Shown in pieces: positions 45,000-53,285 of a stretch of 64,000 nucleotides of DNA. The number at the start of each line of letters is the position of its first letter. Position 1 is the stretch's first letter. The stretch comes from Jannaschia marina. Lineage in GTDB: Bacteria > Pseudomonadota > Alphaproteobacteria > Rhodobacterales > Rhodobacteraceae. Under the pieces are notes generated by a model. It made no database searches, was not told where the DNA came from, and was given only the letters and a program-made list of their open reading frames with translations. The DNA is taken from NCBI RefSeq assembly GCF_013404595.1, contig NZ_JABVAX010000001.1, positions 186,001 through 250,000 of the forward strand, written 5' to 3'. The translations under genes were made by a program, and so were the position numbers.

Positions 45000-46961
45000 C
45001 TATTCCGCGGCAATTTCCGTCGGATCGGCCAGGGTGACGATATCACCCATGATCCGGTTCAATTCGAAGTCCTTCGGCGTATAGACCGCCGCCACGCCGA
45101 AACTGCGCAGACGCTCCGCATCCTCGTCGGGAATGATTCCGCCGACGATCACCGGAACGTCGCCGAGGCCCGCGGCGCGCATCCGCTCCATCAGATCCTC
45201 GACGAGCGGCAGATGGCTGCCCGACAGAATAGATAGGCCGACGACATGCGCGCCCTCGTCCAGCGCGGCGGCGACGATCGCCTCGGGGGTCAGGCGAATG
45301 CCCTCGTAGCGGATCGCCATGCCGCAATCGCGGGCGCGCACCGCGATCTGCTCGGCCCCGTTCGAATGCCCGTCGAGCCCGGGCTTGCCCATCAGGAAGG
45401 TCAGTCGCCGCCCGAGCCGGGTGGAGACCGCATCGACCGCCGCGCGCAGGTCATCGAGACCCTCCGTCTGGTTCGAAGGCGATGCGGAAACCCCTGTGGG
45501 ACCGCGATATTCTCCGTGAACCGTGCGCATCACTCCGGACCATTCCCCCGTCGTCACGCCGGCTTTCGCCGCCGCGATCGAGGGAGGCATGATGTTCGCT
45601 CCCTCGCGCGCGGCGGTCGCCAGCGCGTCGAGCGCCGCCTGCACGGCATCGGCGTCGCGGGCGTCGCGCCACGCGTCGAGGCGCGCGATCTGATCGGCCT
45701 CGACCGCCGGGTCGACGACCATGATCCCGCCGTCCTCGCCCACGAGCGGCGAAGGTTCGCCCTCGGTCCAGGCGTTCACGCCGACGACCGTGGTCTCGCC
45801 CCGCTCGATCCCGCCGAGGCGCGCCGCGTTCGATTCCACGAGGCGCGATTTCATGTATTCGATCGACGCCACCGCGCCGCCCATTCCGTCGAGAATGGCC
45901 AATTCCTCCCGCGCGCCCTCTTTCAGCGCTGCGACCTTCCGTTCGACCACGGGCGACCCGTCGAAGAGGTCACCGTACTCCAGAAGGTCGGTCTCGTAGG
46001 CGAGAACCTGCTGCATCCGGAGTGACCATTGCTGATCCCACGGGCGGGGCAGGCCGAGGGCCTCGTTCCAGGCGGGCAATTGCACGGCGCGGGCGCGGGC
46101 ATTCTTCGAAAGCGTCACGGCCAGCATTTCCAGAAGGATGCGATAGACGTTGTTCTCGGGTTGCTGTTCGGTCAGCCCCAGCGAATTGACCTGCACGCCA
46201 TAGCGGAAGCGACGGAACTTCGCGTCTTCCACACCATAACGCTCGCGGCAGATCTCGTCCCACAATTCCACGAAGGCCCGCATCTTGCACATCTCGGTGA
46301 CGAAGCGGATCCCGGCATTCACGAAGAACGAGATCCGGCCGACGAGCCGCGGGAAGTCTTCGGCCGGAACCTTGCCGCGCAATTCATCGAGCACCGCCGT
46401 CGCCGTGGCAAGCGCGAAGGCCAGTTCCTGCTCCGGCGTCGCGCCGGCCTCCTGCAGGTGGTAGGAACAGACGTTCATCGGATTCCATTTGGGAATGGCC
46501 GAATAGCAGTATTCGGCGACGTCCGAGATCAGTTTCATCGAGGGTTTCGGCGGCAGAACGTAAGTGCCCCGCGACAGGTATTCCTTAACGATGTCGTTCT
46601 GCACCGTGCCCTGCAATGCGCTCACGTCCGCGCCCTGCTCTTCGGCCACGGCGACGTAGAGCGCAAGCAGCCAGGGGGCCGTCGCGTTGATCGTCATCGA
46701 GGTGTTCATCTGCTCGAGGGGGATGTCGGCAAAGAGCGTGCGCATATCGCCCAGGTGGCTCACCGGCACGCCGACCTTGCCGACCTCGCCCCGCGCCAGC
46801 ACATGGTCGCTATCGTAGCCCGTCTGCGTCGGCAGGTCGAAGGCGACCGACAGGCCGGTCTGCCCCTTGGCGAGATTCGCGCGATAGAGCGCATTCGACT
46901 TTTCGGCGGTCGAGTGCCCCGCGTAGGTGCGGAAGAGCCAGGGGCGGTCTTTCTGCGTCAT
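45000..46961 (-). CDS. ecm: ethylmalonyl-CoA mutase (coenzyme B12-dependent)
   Basis: The 653-residue protein has a methylmalonyl-CoA-mutase-like barrel beginning RPWLFRTYAGHSTAEKSNAL and a C-terminal B12-binding domain with DGHSNG carrying the axial-ligand histidine, then GLSILSGSH. Sequence type and linkage to ccr identify ethylmalonyl-CoA mutase (MeaA type) rather than methylmalonyl-CoA mutase. It converts (2R)-ethylmalonyl-CoA to methylsuccinyl-CoA. GAGGAC precedes the ATG. It is transcribed divergently from the acyltransferase gene across a 218-bp region with repeats. Confidence 0.93.
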   Translation of the reverse strand: MTQKDRPWLFRTYAGHSTAEKSNALYRANLAKGQTGLSVAFDLPTQTGYDSDHVLARGEVGKVGVPVSHLGDMRTLFADIPLEQMNTSMTINATAPWLLALYVAVAEEQGADVSALQGTVQNDIVKEYLSRGTYVLPPKPSMKLISDVAEYCYSAIPKWNPMNVCSYHLQEAGATPEQELAFALATATAVLDELRGKVPAEDFPRLVGRISFFVNAGIRFVTEMCKMRAFVELWDEICRERYGVEDAKFRRFRYGVQVNSLGLTEQQPENNVYRILLEMLAVTLSKNARARAVQLPAWNEALGLPRPWDQQWSLRMQQVLAYETDLLEYGDLFDGSPVVERKVAALKEGAREELAILDGMGGAVASIEYMKSRLVESNAARLGGIERGETTVVGVNAWTEGEPSPLVGEDGGIMVVDPAVEADQIARLDAWRDARDADAVQAALDALATAAREGANIMPPSIAAAKAGVTTGEWSGVMRTVHGEYRGPTGVSASPSNQTEGLDDLRAAVDAVSTRLGRRLTFLMGKPGLDGHSNGAEQIAVRARDCGMAIRYEGIRLTPEAIVAAALDEGAHVVGLSILSGSHLPLVEDLMERMRAAGLGDVPVIVGGIIPDEDAERLRSFGVAAVYTPKDFELNRIMGDIVTLADPTEIAAE

Positions 46962-47074
46962 GGCAAAGTCCTCGGTAATATTGTTTCTGTGAATACGCTG
47001 TTTGGGTCAGATTGCACAAGTCATTTTTGCCGCACCGCGGCGCGACGCTGTGCCTGTCTCCGCCATGCGGCGTG

Positions 47075-47125
47075 TTTTGTACAAAATGCGCAATCGGCGG
47101 TTCGGGAATGTCACAAAACGCGCAA
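47075..47125. promoter_or_regulatory. palindrome and direct repeats between ecm and the acyltransferase gene
   Basis: The 12-bp palindrome TTTTGTACAAAA (47075-47086) overlaps the first of two direct repeats ACAAAATGCGCAA (47081-47093) and ACAAAACGCGCAA (47113-47125), 32 bp apart (three helical turns). Position in a divergent intergenic region suggests an operator for ecm, the acyltransferase gene or both. Regulator unknown. Confidence 0.5.
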
Positions 47126-47179
47126 CTCTGATCTAGATGGGGCTGTTATGGACAAACAGCGCGCTCTGGGTTTCGCGGC

Positions 47180-48538
47180 GTGACCGCAACCGTCGAACTC
47201 CCCCTCTGGGCGCTCGTCCTGCTCGTCGCCTTCGCGGCCGTGACCTTCGCGTCGCACTTCCTCTTTCCCTCCGTCCGCTGGTTCTTCCGCAAACGGGCCG
47301 AGCGGCTGGTTGCGCGGCTCAACACGCGTCTGAAGCGGCCGATCCAGCCATTCAAGCTGGCCCGGCGGACCGACACTATCAACCGCCTGACCCATGACCC
47401 CGAGGTGGCGCAGGCCGTTCTCGACCATGCCCGCGATCAGGACATTCCCGAGGCCGTCGCCTACGAGACCGCGCGCCGCTACGCTCGCGAGATCGTACCG
47501 GGCTTTTCCGCATTGCTCTACTTCGGGATCGCCACGCGGCTGGCGCGCTGGCTCTCCCGCTCGCTCTACCGGGTGCGCGTGACCGGCGAGGCCGAGGCGC
47601 TCGACGGGATCGACCCGAAGGCCACCGTCGTCTACGTCCTCAACCACCGCTCGAACATGGACTACGTCCTCGTCACATGGCTCGCCGCGCGACAGACGGC
47701 GCTGGCCTATGCCGTGGGGGAGTGGGCGCGAAGGTGGCCCCTCGGCGCGCTGATCCGGGCGATGGGTGGCTACTTCGTGCGCCGTAAGGATTTGAATCCG
47801 CTGTATAGAACCGTCCTCGCCCGCTATGTGCGGCTGGCGACCGCGAATGGCGTAACGCAAGCGGTCTTCCCCGAGGGTCGACTGTCGCGGGACGGGGCAT
47901 TGCAGCCGCCGAAGCTCGGCATCCTGAGCTACATCCTGACCGATCTCGACCCGGCGCAGGACGTGGTCTTCGTGCCCGTCGCGCTCAACTACGAGCGGGT
48001 GCTCGAGGACCGGGTGCTCATCGCCGCGACCCTCGATCCCTCGCGCGGCGTCGGGCTGCGGTGGTGGACGGTGCTGCGGTATATCTGGCGGCATGTGCAA
48101 CTTCGGCTGACGGGGCGCTTCGCCCGCTTCGGCTACGCGGCCGTCAGCTTCGGGCGACCGATTTCGCTGCAGCGGTTCCTTTGGCAGGGGCGCAGCGATG
48201 CGGCGGCCGAACTGGGCACGGCCCTGATGGAGCGAATCGAGGCGGCGCTTCCGGTGTTGCCGACGGCGCTCGTCTGCGAGGCGTTGCTGGAGGGTGCGCG
48301 GGATGTCGCCACCGTCGCGGCCCATCTCGAAGCGCGTGCCGCCGAGTGGCGCGCGTCCGGCCACCCCGTCCACAAGGCGCGCCGCAGTGCCGAGGACATC
48401 GCCCTCGCAGCCCTGCGCACGCTCGAAATCCGCAAGGCGCTGACACTTCGCGGCAACGAGATCACACAGGCGGAGGACTGGGTTCCGGTTATCGAATACT
48501 ACGCGCGAAGCCTTCCCGCCCCAGTTGCAAAGACATAA
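47180..48538 (+). CDS. PlsB-like glycerol-3-phosphate acyltransferase
   Basis: The 452-residue protein has an N-terminal membrane anchor (about 8-30) and an acyltransferase domain with NHRSNMDYV (HX4D catalytic motif) and FPEGRLSRDG (glycerophosphate-binding motif). It is shorter than E. coli PlsB, as in other alphaproteobacterial homologues. It would acylate glycerol-3-phosphate or lysophosphatidate in phospholipid synthesis. The GTG at 47180 overlaps the end of a 11-codon ORF at 47148-47183, and no strong ribosome site is visible, so the start is uncertain. It is followed by ccr after 110 bp. Confidence 0.82.
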   Translation: MTATVELPLWALVLLVAFAAVTFASHFLFPSVRWFFRKRAERLVARLNTRLKRPIQPFKLARRTDTINRLTHDPEVAQAVLDHARDQDIPEAVAYETARRYAREIVPGFSALLYFGIATRLARWLSRSLYRVRVTGEAEALDGIDPKATVVYVLNHRSNMDYVLVTWLAARQTALAYAVGEWARRWPLGALIRAMGGYFVRRKDLNPLYRTVLARYVRLATANGVTQAVFPEGRLSRDGALQPPKLGILSYILTDLDPAQDVVFVPVALNYERVLEDRVLIAATLDPSRGVGLRWWTVLRYIWRHVQLRLTGRFARFGYAAVSFGRPISLQRFLWQGRSDAAAELGTALMERIEAALPVLPTALVCEALLEGARDVATVAAHLEARAAEWRASGHPVHKARRSAEDIALAALRTLEIRKALTLRGNEITQAEDWVPVIEYYARSLPAPVAKT

Positions 48539-48648
48539 AATTTCAAGAACTATCTTTTGGGGGTTGGAAAGTTACTTTTGCCCTGTTACCTCCGTTGCAG
48601 CGCAGCACGGACGTTCCGCGCCGCAGCATCAACGCCGGAGGACAACAT

Positions 48649-49941
48649 ATGGCACTCGACACCCGCCCCGCGCCGCTGACCTACGACGCAGCCGTGAAAG
48701 ACCTTTACGAAATGGGCGAGATGCCCCCGATGGGGCATGTGCCGAAGCAGATGTACGCCTGGGCCATCCGCCGCGAGCGCCACGGCGAGCCGGACACGGC
48801 GATGCAGCAGGAAATCGTCGACGTGCCGACGCTCGACAGCCACGAGGTGCTGGTGCTCGTGATGGCAGCGGGTGTGAACTACAACGGTGTCTGGGCCTCG
48901 CTCGGCACGCCGATCTCCCCCTTCGACGGCCACCAGGCCCCCTACCACATCGCGGGCTCCGACGCCTCGGGCATCGTCTGGGCGGTGGGTGACAAGGTGA
49001 AGCGCTGGAAGGTGGGCGACGAGGTCGTCATCCACTGCAACCAGGACGACGGCGATGACGAGCATTGCAACGGCGGCGACCCGATGTATTCGCCCAGCCA
49101 GCGGATCTGGGGCTACGAAACGCCCGACGGCTCCTTCGCGCAGTTCACCAACGTGCAGGCCCAGCAGCTGATGCCGCGCCCGAAGCACCTGACCTGGGAA
49201 GAGAGCGCCTGCTACACGCTGACGCTCGCCACGGCCTACCGGATGCTCTTCGGGCATGAGCCGCACGACCTGAAGCCCGGTCAGAACGTGCTCGTCTGGG
49301 GTGCGTCCGGCGGCCTCGGCTCCTACGCGATCCAGCTCATCAACACGGCGGGTGCCAACGCGATCGGCGTCATCTCGGACGAAAGCAAGCGCGACTTCGT
49401 CATGGGCCTCGGTGCGAAGGGCGTCATCAACCGCAACGACTTCAACTGCTGGGGTCAGCTGCCCACGGTGAACACGCCCGAATATGCCGAGTGGTTCAAG
49501 GAAGCCCGCAAGTTCGGCAAGGCCATCTGGGACATCACCGGCAAGGGCGTGAACGTCGACATGGTGTTCGAGCACCCGGGCGAGGCGACGTTCCCCGTCT
49601 CCACCTTCGTCTGCAAGAAGGGCGGCATGGTCGTCATCTGCGCGGGCACGACGGGCTACAACCTGACGTTCGACGTTCGCTACATGTGGATGCACCAGAA
49701 GCGCCTGCAGGGGTCGCACTTCGCGCACCTCAAGCAAGCGGCTGCCGCAAACCACCTGATGGTGGAGCGCCGGCTCGATCCCTGCATGTCGGAGTGCTTC
49801 GACTGGGCCGACCTGCCCGATGCGCACATGAAGATGCGTCGCAACGAGCACAAGCCCGGCAACATGTCGGTCCTCGTGCAGGCCCCGAAGACCGGGCTGC
49901 GCACGCTCGAGGATGTGCTCGAGGCCGGACGCACCGCCTGA
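48649..49941 (+). CDS. ccr: crotonyl-CoA carboxylase/reductase
   Basis: The 430-residue enzyme is of the medium-chain dehydrogenase/reductase type. It starts MALDTRPAPLTYDAAVKDLY with GGAGGA upstream, and contains the cofactor-binding VWGASGGLGSYAIQL. Motifs such as GVNYNGVWASLGTPISPFD are characteristic of Ccr. It reduces crotonyl-CoA with NADPH and fixes CO2 to give ethylmalonyl-CoA, the key step of the ethylmalonyl-CoA pathway. The mutase for the following steps is encoded just upstream on the other strand. A terminator follows. Confidence 0.96.
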   Translation: MALDTRPAPLTYDAAVKDLYEMGEMPPMGHVPKQMYAWAIRRERHGEPDTAMQQEIVDVPTLDSHEVLVLVMAAGVNYNGVWASLGTPISPFDGHQAPYHIAGSDASGIVWAVGDKVKRWKVGDEVVIHCNQDDGDDEHCNGGDPMYSPSQRIWGYETPDGSFAQFTNVQAQQLMPRPKHLTWEESACYTLTLATAYRMLFGHEPHDLKPGQNVLVWGASGGLGSYAIQLINTAGANAIGVISDESKRDFVMGLGAKGVINRNDFNCWGQLPTVNTPEYAEWFKEARKFGKAIWDITGKGVNVDMVFEHPGEATFPVSTFVCKKGGMVVICAGTTGYNLTFDVRYMWMHQKRLQGSHFAHLKQAAAANHLMVERRLDPCMSECFDWADLPDAHMKMRRNEHKPGNMSVLVQAPKTGLRTLEDVLEAGRTA

Positions 49942-49965
49942 CGCGACCCTGATTCGGTTCCCTCG

Positions 49966-49989
49966 CGGCCCCGCCTCACGGCGGGGCCG
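49966..49989 (+). terminator. hairpin terminator after ccr
   Basis: A 10-bp stem (49966-49975 with 49980-49989, loop TCAC) lies 24 bp after the ccr stop and is followed by TCTTG. The stem is strong, the T-run short. Confidence 0.7.
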
Positions 49990-50038
49990 TCTTGCGTTGG
50001 CGGGCCGGATGCCCGGAATCAACGGCTTGCAAACCCGC

Positions 50039-50060
50039 CCCTCCCCGGATCCGGGGAGGG
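50039..50060. repeat. 22-bp perfect palindrome upstream of the luxR locus
   Basis: The sequence from 50039 to 50060 is a perfect palindrome centred on GGATCC, with arms rich in C and G (CCCTCCCCGGA and its complement). It may be a second terminator after ccr or a protein-binding site for the luxR promoter; the sequence does not decide. Confidence 0.6.
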
Positions 50061-50106
50061 TAAAACGGGGAATATCGGGCACGGCGCGCAGCTTTCTAAG
50101 GTGGCG

Positions 50107-50121
50107 TTAAGGGGGCGTTAA
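50107..50121. promoter_or_regulatory. CtrA-type box TTAA-N7-TTAA
   Basis: TTAAGGGGGCGTTAA followed by CC matches the full CtrA consensus TTAA-N7-TTAAC. It lies 23 bp before the start of the small gene preceding luxR, a position suited to direct control of the quorum-sensing operon. Confidence 0.65.
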
Positions 50122-50143
50122 CCAATCAAAAAGGACAAATCCA

Positions 50144-50392
50144 ATGTCGAAGGACTGGATCATCGATGTGTTGGGGGACCTTCGCGGGTTCGCGCAGGCC
50201 AACGCGATGCCGACCCTGGCGGAGACGCTGGACGAGGCGATTGCCGTGGCCGCCGCGGAGATCGGGCAGGCCCCCGTGGGGCAGACGGGGCAGGATGGCA
50301 CGGAAGCTGGACGACATACTGGAGCGGCTGGGGCAGGCCGCGGATCCGAGCCAGCTGGAAGCGGGGATCTTCGCGCTGCGCGAGGCCTATGA
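50144..50392 (+). CDS. small protein upstream of luxR, unknown function
   Basis: The 82-residue product starts MSKDWIIDVLGDLRGFAQAN and has a helical N-terminal half (LAETLDEAIAVAAAEIG). The second half is Gly/Ala/Arg-rich and overlaps the luxR coding region by 98 bp in another frame, so the natural C-terminus may once have been shorter. AAGGAC precedes the ATG. The N-terminal pattern is familiar to me from Rhodobacterales luxR loci. Function unknown. Confidence 0.6.
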   Translation: MSKDWIIDVLGDLRGFAQANAMPTLAETLDEAIAVAAAEIGQAPVGQTGQDGTEAGRHTGAAGAGRGSEPAGSGDLRAARGL

Positions 50393-51005
50393 CGTCGAGC
50401 ACCTCGTCTACCATTCGGTCAAGTCGAGCGGGGATCAATGGGCCGCGCTGACCTATCCGGCCGACTGGGTCGAGGTCTACACGGCCGAGCGGTTCCAGAC
50501 CGTCGACCCCGTCGTCCTCTCCTGTTTTCGCGGCTTCCGGCCGCTCGACTGGAAAAGCCTTGACTGGTCGGGCCGGGCCGCGCGCACCGTCCTCGGCGAG
50601 GGCATCGCGCACGGCCTCGGCAATCAGGGCGTCAGCCTTCCGATCCGTGGTCCATCGGGGCAGTTCGCGCTCTTCACCGTCAACCACGCCGCGCGCGATG
50701 ACAGCTGGGCGCGGTTCACTGCGTCCTGTCTGAACGACCTTGTCCTCGCCGCGCATTACGTTAACGAACGCGCGCTGGCGCTCGACGCGGGCGAGACCCC
50801 GCGCCACGGTGCGCTCTCGCCACGCGAGGCGGATGCGCTCACGCTTCTTGCCGCCGGGCGATCGCGCGCGCAGGCTGCGGATGCGCTCAAGATCAGCGAG
50901 CATACCCTGCGCGTCTACATCGAGGGCGCGCGCCACAAGCTCGGCGCGCTCAATACGACCCATGCCGTCGCCAATGCCCTCGCCAACGGCCTGATCGGCC
51001 TGTAG
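50295..51005 (+). CDS. LuxR-family quorum-sensing regulator
   Basis: The 236-residue protein has an N-terminal autoinducer-binding domain (about 15-160; WAALTYPADWVEVYTAERF and DPVVLSCFRGFRPLDW) and a C-terminal LuxR helix-turn-helix (LSPREADALTLLAAGRSRAQ). The tryptophan/tyrosine/aspartate pattern of acyl-homoserine-lactone receptors is present. The next gene encodes the matching LuxI-type synthase. The ATG at 50295 lies inside the upstream small gene and starts MARKLDDILERL. Confidence 0.9.
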   Translation: MARKLDDILERLGQAADPSQLEAGIFALREAYDVEHLVYHSVKSSGDQWAALTYPADWVEVYTAERFQTVDPVVLSCFRGFRPLDWKSLDWSGRAARTVLGEGIAHGLGNQGVSLPIRGPSGQFALFTVNHAARDDSWARFTASCLNDLVLAAHYVNERALALDAGETPRHGALSPREADALTLLAAGRSRAQAADALKISEHTLRVYIEGARHKLGALNTTHAVANALANGLIGL

Positions 51006-51026
51006 CGCCGCGCGCGCCGCCGTTGC

Positions 51027-51042
51027 GCCGAAAAGCTTCGGC
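51027..51042. repeat. inverted repeat in the luxR-luxI gap
   Basis: GCCGAA and TTCGGC flank four bases (AAGC), 22 bp after the luxR stop. It could be a weak terminator or a regulator-binding site; it is not a canonical lux box. Confidence 0.4.
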
Positions 51043-51083
51043 CGTGCGGTGATCTTCCGTTAACCGTTCCCGCTCAGCCCCGG

Positions 51084-51100
51084 TCCCGTACACCACGGGA
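51084..51100. promoter_or_regulatory. inverted repeat just upstream of luxI
   Basis: TCCCGT and ACGGGA are separated by five bases and end 9 bp before the luxI ATG. The position overlaps the leader and ribosome site (GGAAGGG). Possible operator or RNA hairpin sequestering the start; LuxR binding is not established. Confidence 0.4.
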
Positions 51101-51109
51101 AGGGCAGAC

Positions 51110-51733
51110 ATGATCCGGTATCTCTACGGCACGGACCTTGCAGACCACGGCGATCTGGCAGCGCAGATGTTTCGCGACCGCGCGGCGCAATTCCGCGACC
51201 GGATGGGATGGGACGTCCATGTCGACGCGCTCGGGTGGGAGACGGATCAATACGACGGCTGCGACCCGCTCTACGTCATCGCCGAGGATGCGGCGGGGCG
51301 GCACGCGGGCTCGATGCGCTTCCTGCCGACCACGGGGCCGCACATGCTGGCCGAAGTCTTCCCGCATCTGATGCCACAGCCCGTCATGGCTGCCGACACC
51401 TGGGAGTGTACGCGCTTCTGCCTCTCTCCCGGGGCCGACGCCGCGGTCGCGCGCCGGCTTCTGCTCGCCGCATCGGAACTGGGGCTCGGGCTCGGGCTGC
51501 GGGCCTGCCTCGGGGTGTTCGACCGGCCGATGGTGCGCGTCTACCGCCGCCTCGGCTGGAGCCCGGAGGTGCTGGGCAGCGCCGACGGGATCAGCGCCGG
51601 GCGCTGGACCTTCGACGTCGCGCGGCACGACGCGCTCTGTGCCGCCGCCTGCGTCAGCGCCCGTCAGTCGCGGCACTGGTGGGACGTGACCTTCGGCGAT
51701 CTGCTGCCCGCGCCCCTTCCTGTCCGCGCCTGA
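51110..51733 (+). CDS. LuxI-family acyl-homoserine-lactone synthase
   Basis: The 207-residue protein has the invariant LuxI residues at near-canonical numbers: R24, F28, W34, D46, D49, R70, E99 and R102, in FRDRAAQFRDRMGW, ETDQYD, GSMRFLPTTGPHML and WECTRF. It makes an N-acyl-homoserine lactone from S-adenosylmethionine and an acyl carrier protein substrate. It follows the luxR gene by 104 bp, forming a complete quorum-sensing pair. The acyl chain cannot be predicted from sequence. Confidence 0.92.
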   Translation: MIRYLYGTDLADHGDLAAQMFRDRAAQFRDRMGWDVHVDALGWETDQYDGCDPLYVIAEDAAGRHAGSMRFLPTTGPHMLAEVFPHLMPQPVMAADTWECTRFCLSPGADAAVARRLLLAASELGLGLGLRACLGVFDRPMVRVYRRLGWSPEVLGSADGISAGRWTFDVARHDALCAAACVSARQSRHWWDVTFGDLLPAPLPVRA

Positions 51734-51749
51734 AGGTCTAGAAGGGGGT

Positions 51750-53285
51750 ATGGACACCCCCGCGCCCGCCCCGCAACTCTCCCCCGATCAGGCCGAGGCC
51801 TGGGACCGGATCTCCGATGTCCTCTCCGACAGCGGCATCGCGCTCGACGATGGCTGGGCCGCGGAGCGGGAGGATGACGACAGCCGCGTGCTCGCCGTCA
51901 CGGGCAAGGCGGGGTCGGGCAAGACGCTTCTGCTGGCGGAGCTGGTGAAGGCGCTGCGCGAGGCGGGGCTCGACATCGTCTCGGGCGACTACGAGCGCAA
52001 GAAGAAGGACCGCCGGTCGCTCGCGGTCCTTGCGCCGACGAACAAGGCGGCGAGCGTGCTGCGCACACGCGGCGTGCCGGCGACGACAATCCACCGCATT
52101 CTCTATACCCCCGTCTACGACCCCGAATATGAGCGGATCGCCGAATGGCTCGCCGGCGATGCCGACCGCCCGGAGACGGACGCGCTCCCCGACGAGATGC
52201 TCGACCGGGCGAAGCGGGTCTACGACGAGACGGGTTCGGTTCCGGGCGCACTGGCTGCCGCGGGGCTGCGGGGTTCAGATTTCATCACCGGCTGGAAGCG
52301 GCGGGAGAGCCCGCTCGACGTGGGGTTCGTCGACGAATCCTCCATGCTCGACGACAAGCAGTTCGAGGATCTGAAGGAGATCTTCCCGACCCTCGTGCTC
52401 TTCGGTGACCCGGCGCAGCTGGCCCCGGTGAACCAATCGGGCCGCATGGTCTTCGACCGCTTCTCGGGCGACGACCACCTGCACCTCGACCGCATCCATC
52501 GACAGGAGGCCGACAGCCCCATCCTCGACCTCGCCCATGCGCTTGGGGACGACAAGGTGGGCTTCTACGAGTTCGAGCAGATGGTCGAGGCCGCCGCCGC
52601 GCGGGATGACCGCGTCGTCGTCGCGGCCCGCGTCGACAGCGACCTGATGGCGCGCTCGCCCGTCCTCGTCTGGCGCAACGCGACGCGCATCCGGCTCATC
52701 CGCGCCTTCCGGCAGGCGCATGGGGCCGACGATACGATGATGCTGCCCGGCGAGCCGCTGATCTGCGACGGGCTGGAACTGCCGCTCAAGCACCGCAAGC
52801 GCCGCATCGACCTGGAGGCGCGCGGGCTCATCAAGGGCGCGCAGGTCGTCTACCTCGGGCCGGGGCGCAAGCCGGGGTTCTCGAAGCTGCATGTCGTCGG
52901 CGCGCCCGAGCCGGAAATCTCGGTGTCCTCCATCGTCAAGATCGAGCATCCGGACGAGGAGGAGCCATTCCTGCCCTTCGCCGCGCGCATGGGGGCCGCG
53001 TTTCTCCACGGGGCAGCCGTGACGACCCACAAGGCGCAGGGGTCGCAATGGGAGAACGTGCAGGTCTTCGCCCCCGACCTCTATGCCGCCAGCCGCGCGG
53101 GCCGGGTGGAGGCGGGGCAGCAGCTCTGGAAACGGCTGGCCTACGTGGCGATCACGCGGGCGGTGAACCGGGTGATCTGGGTGAAACGCTATGCGCTCGC
53201 CATGCCGAAGGCCCCGCTCGACACGTCGGATTTGCGGGCCGAGCCCGCCCCCCTGACCCTCGAAGCGCAGGAGAACGACGGATGA
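51750..53285 (+). CDS. RecD-like ATP-dependent DNA helicase
   Basis: The 511-residue protein has Walker A GKAGSGKT (about 52-59), motif II-like VDESSMLDD, the motif III region LFGDPAQLAPV and a C-terminal UvrD_C_2 segment with THKAQGSQWENV and YVAITRAVNRV. This is the AAA_30/RecD superfamily 1B layout without the RecD N-terminal part. It would act on DNA ends or single strands. It overlaps the SDR gene by 4 bp. Confidence 0.88.
   Translation: MDTPAPAPQLSPDQAEAWDRISDVLSDSGIALDDGWAAEREDDDSRVLAVTGKAGSGKTLLLAELVKALREAGLDIVSGDYERKKKDRRSLAVLAPTNKAASVLRTRGVPATTIHRILYTPVYDPEYERIAEWLAGDADRPETDALPDEMLDRAKRVYDETGSVPGALAAAGLRGSDFITGWKRRESPLDVGFVDESSMLDDKQFEDLKEIFPTLVLFGDPAQLAPVNQSGRMVFDRFSGDDHLHLDRIHRQEADSPILDLAHALGDDKVGFYEFEQMVEAAAARDDRVVVAARVDSDLMARSPVLVWRNATRIRLIRAFRQAHGADDTMMLPGEPLICDGLELPLKHRKRRIDLEARGLIKGAQVVYLGPGRKPGFSKLHVVGAPEPEISVSSIVKIEHPDEEEPFLPFAARMGAAFLHGAAVTTHKAQGSQWENVQVFAPDLYAASRAGRVEAGQQLWKRLAYVAITRAVNRVIWVKRYALAMPKAPLDTSDLRAEPAPLTLEAQENDG

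Noticed and set aside
48061..48648. Upstream extension of ccr by 196 codons
   Set aside because: It is an out-of-frame read through the acyltransferase gene; the ATG at 48649 has GGAGGA upstream and family homology begins there.
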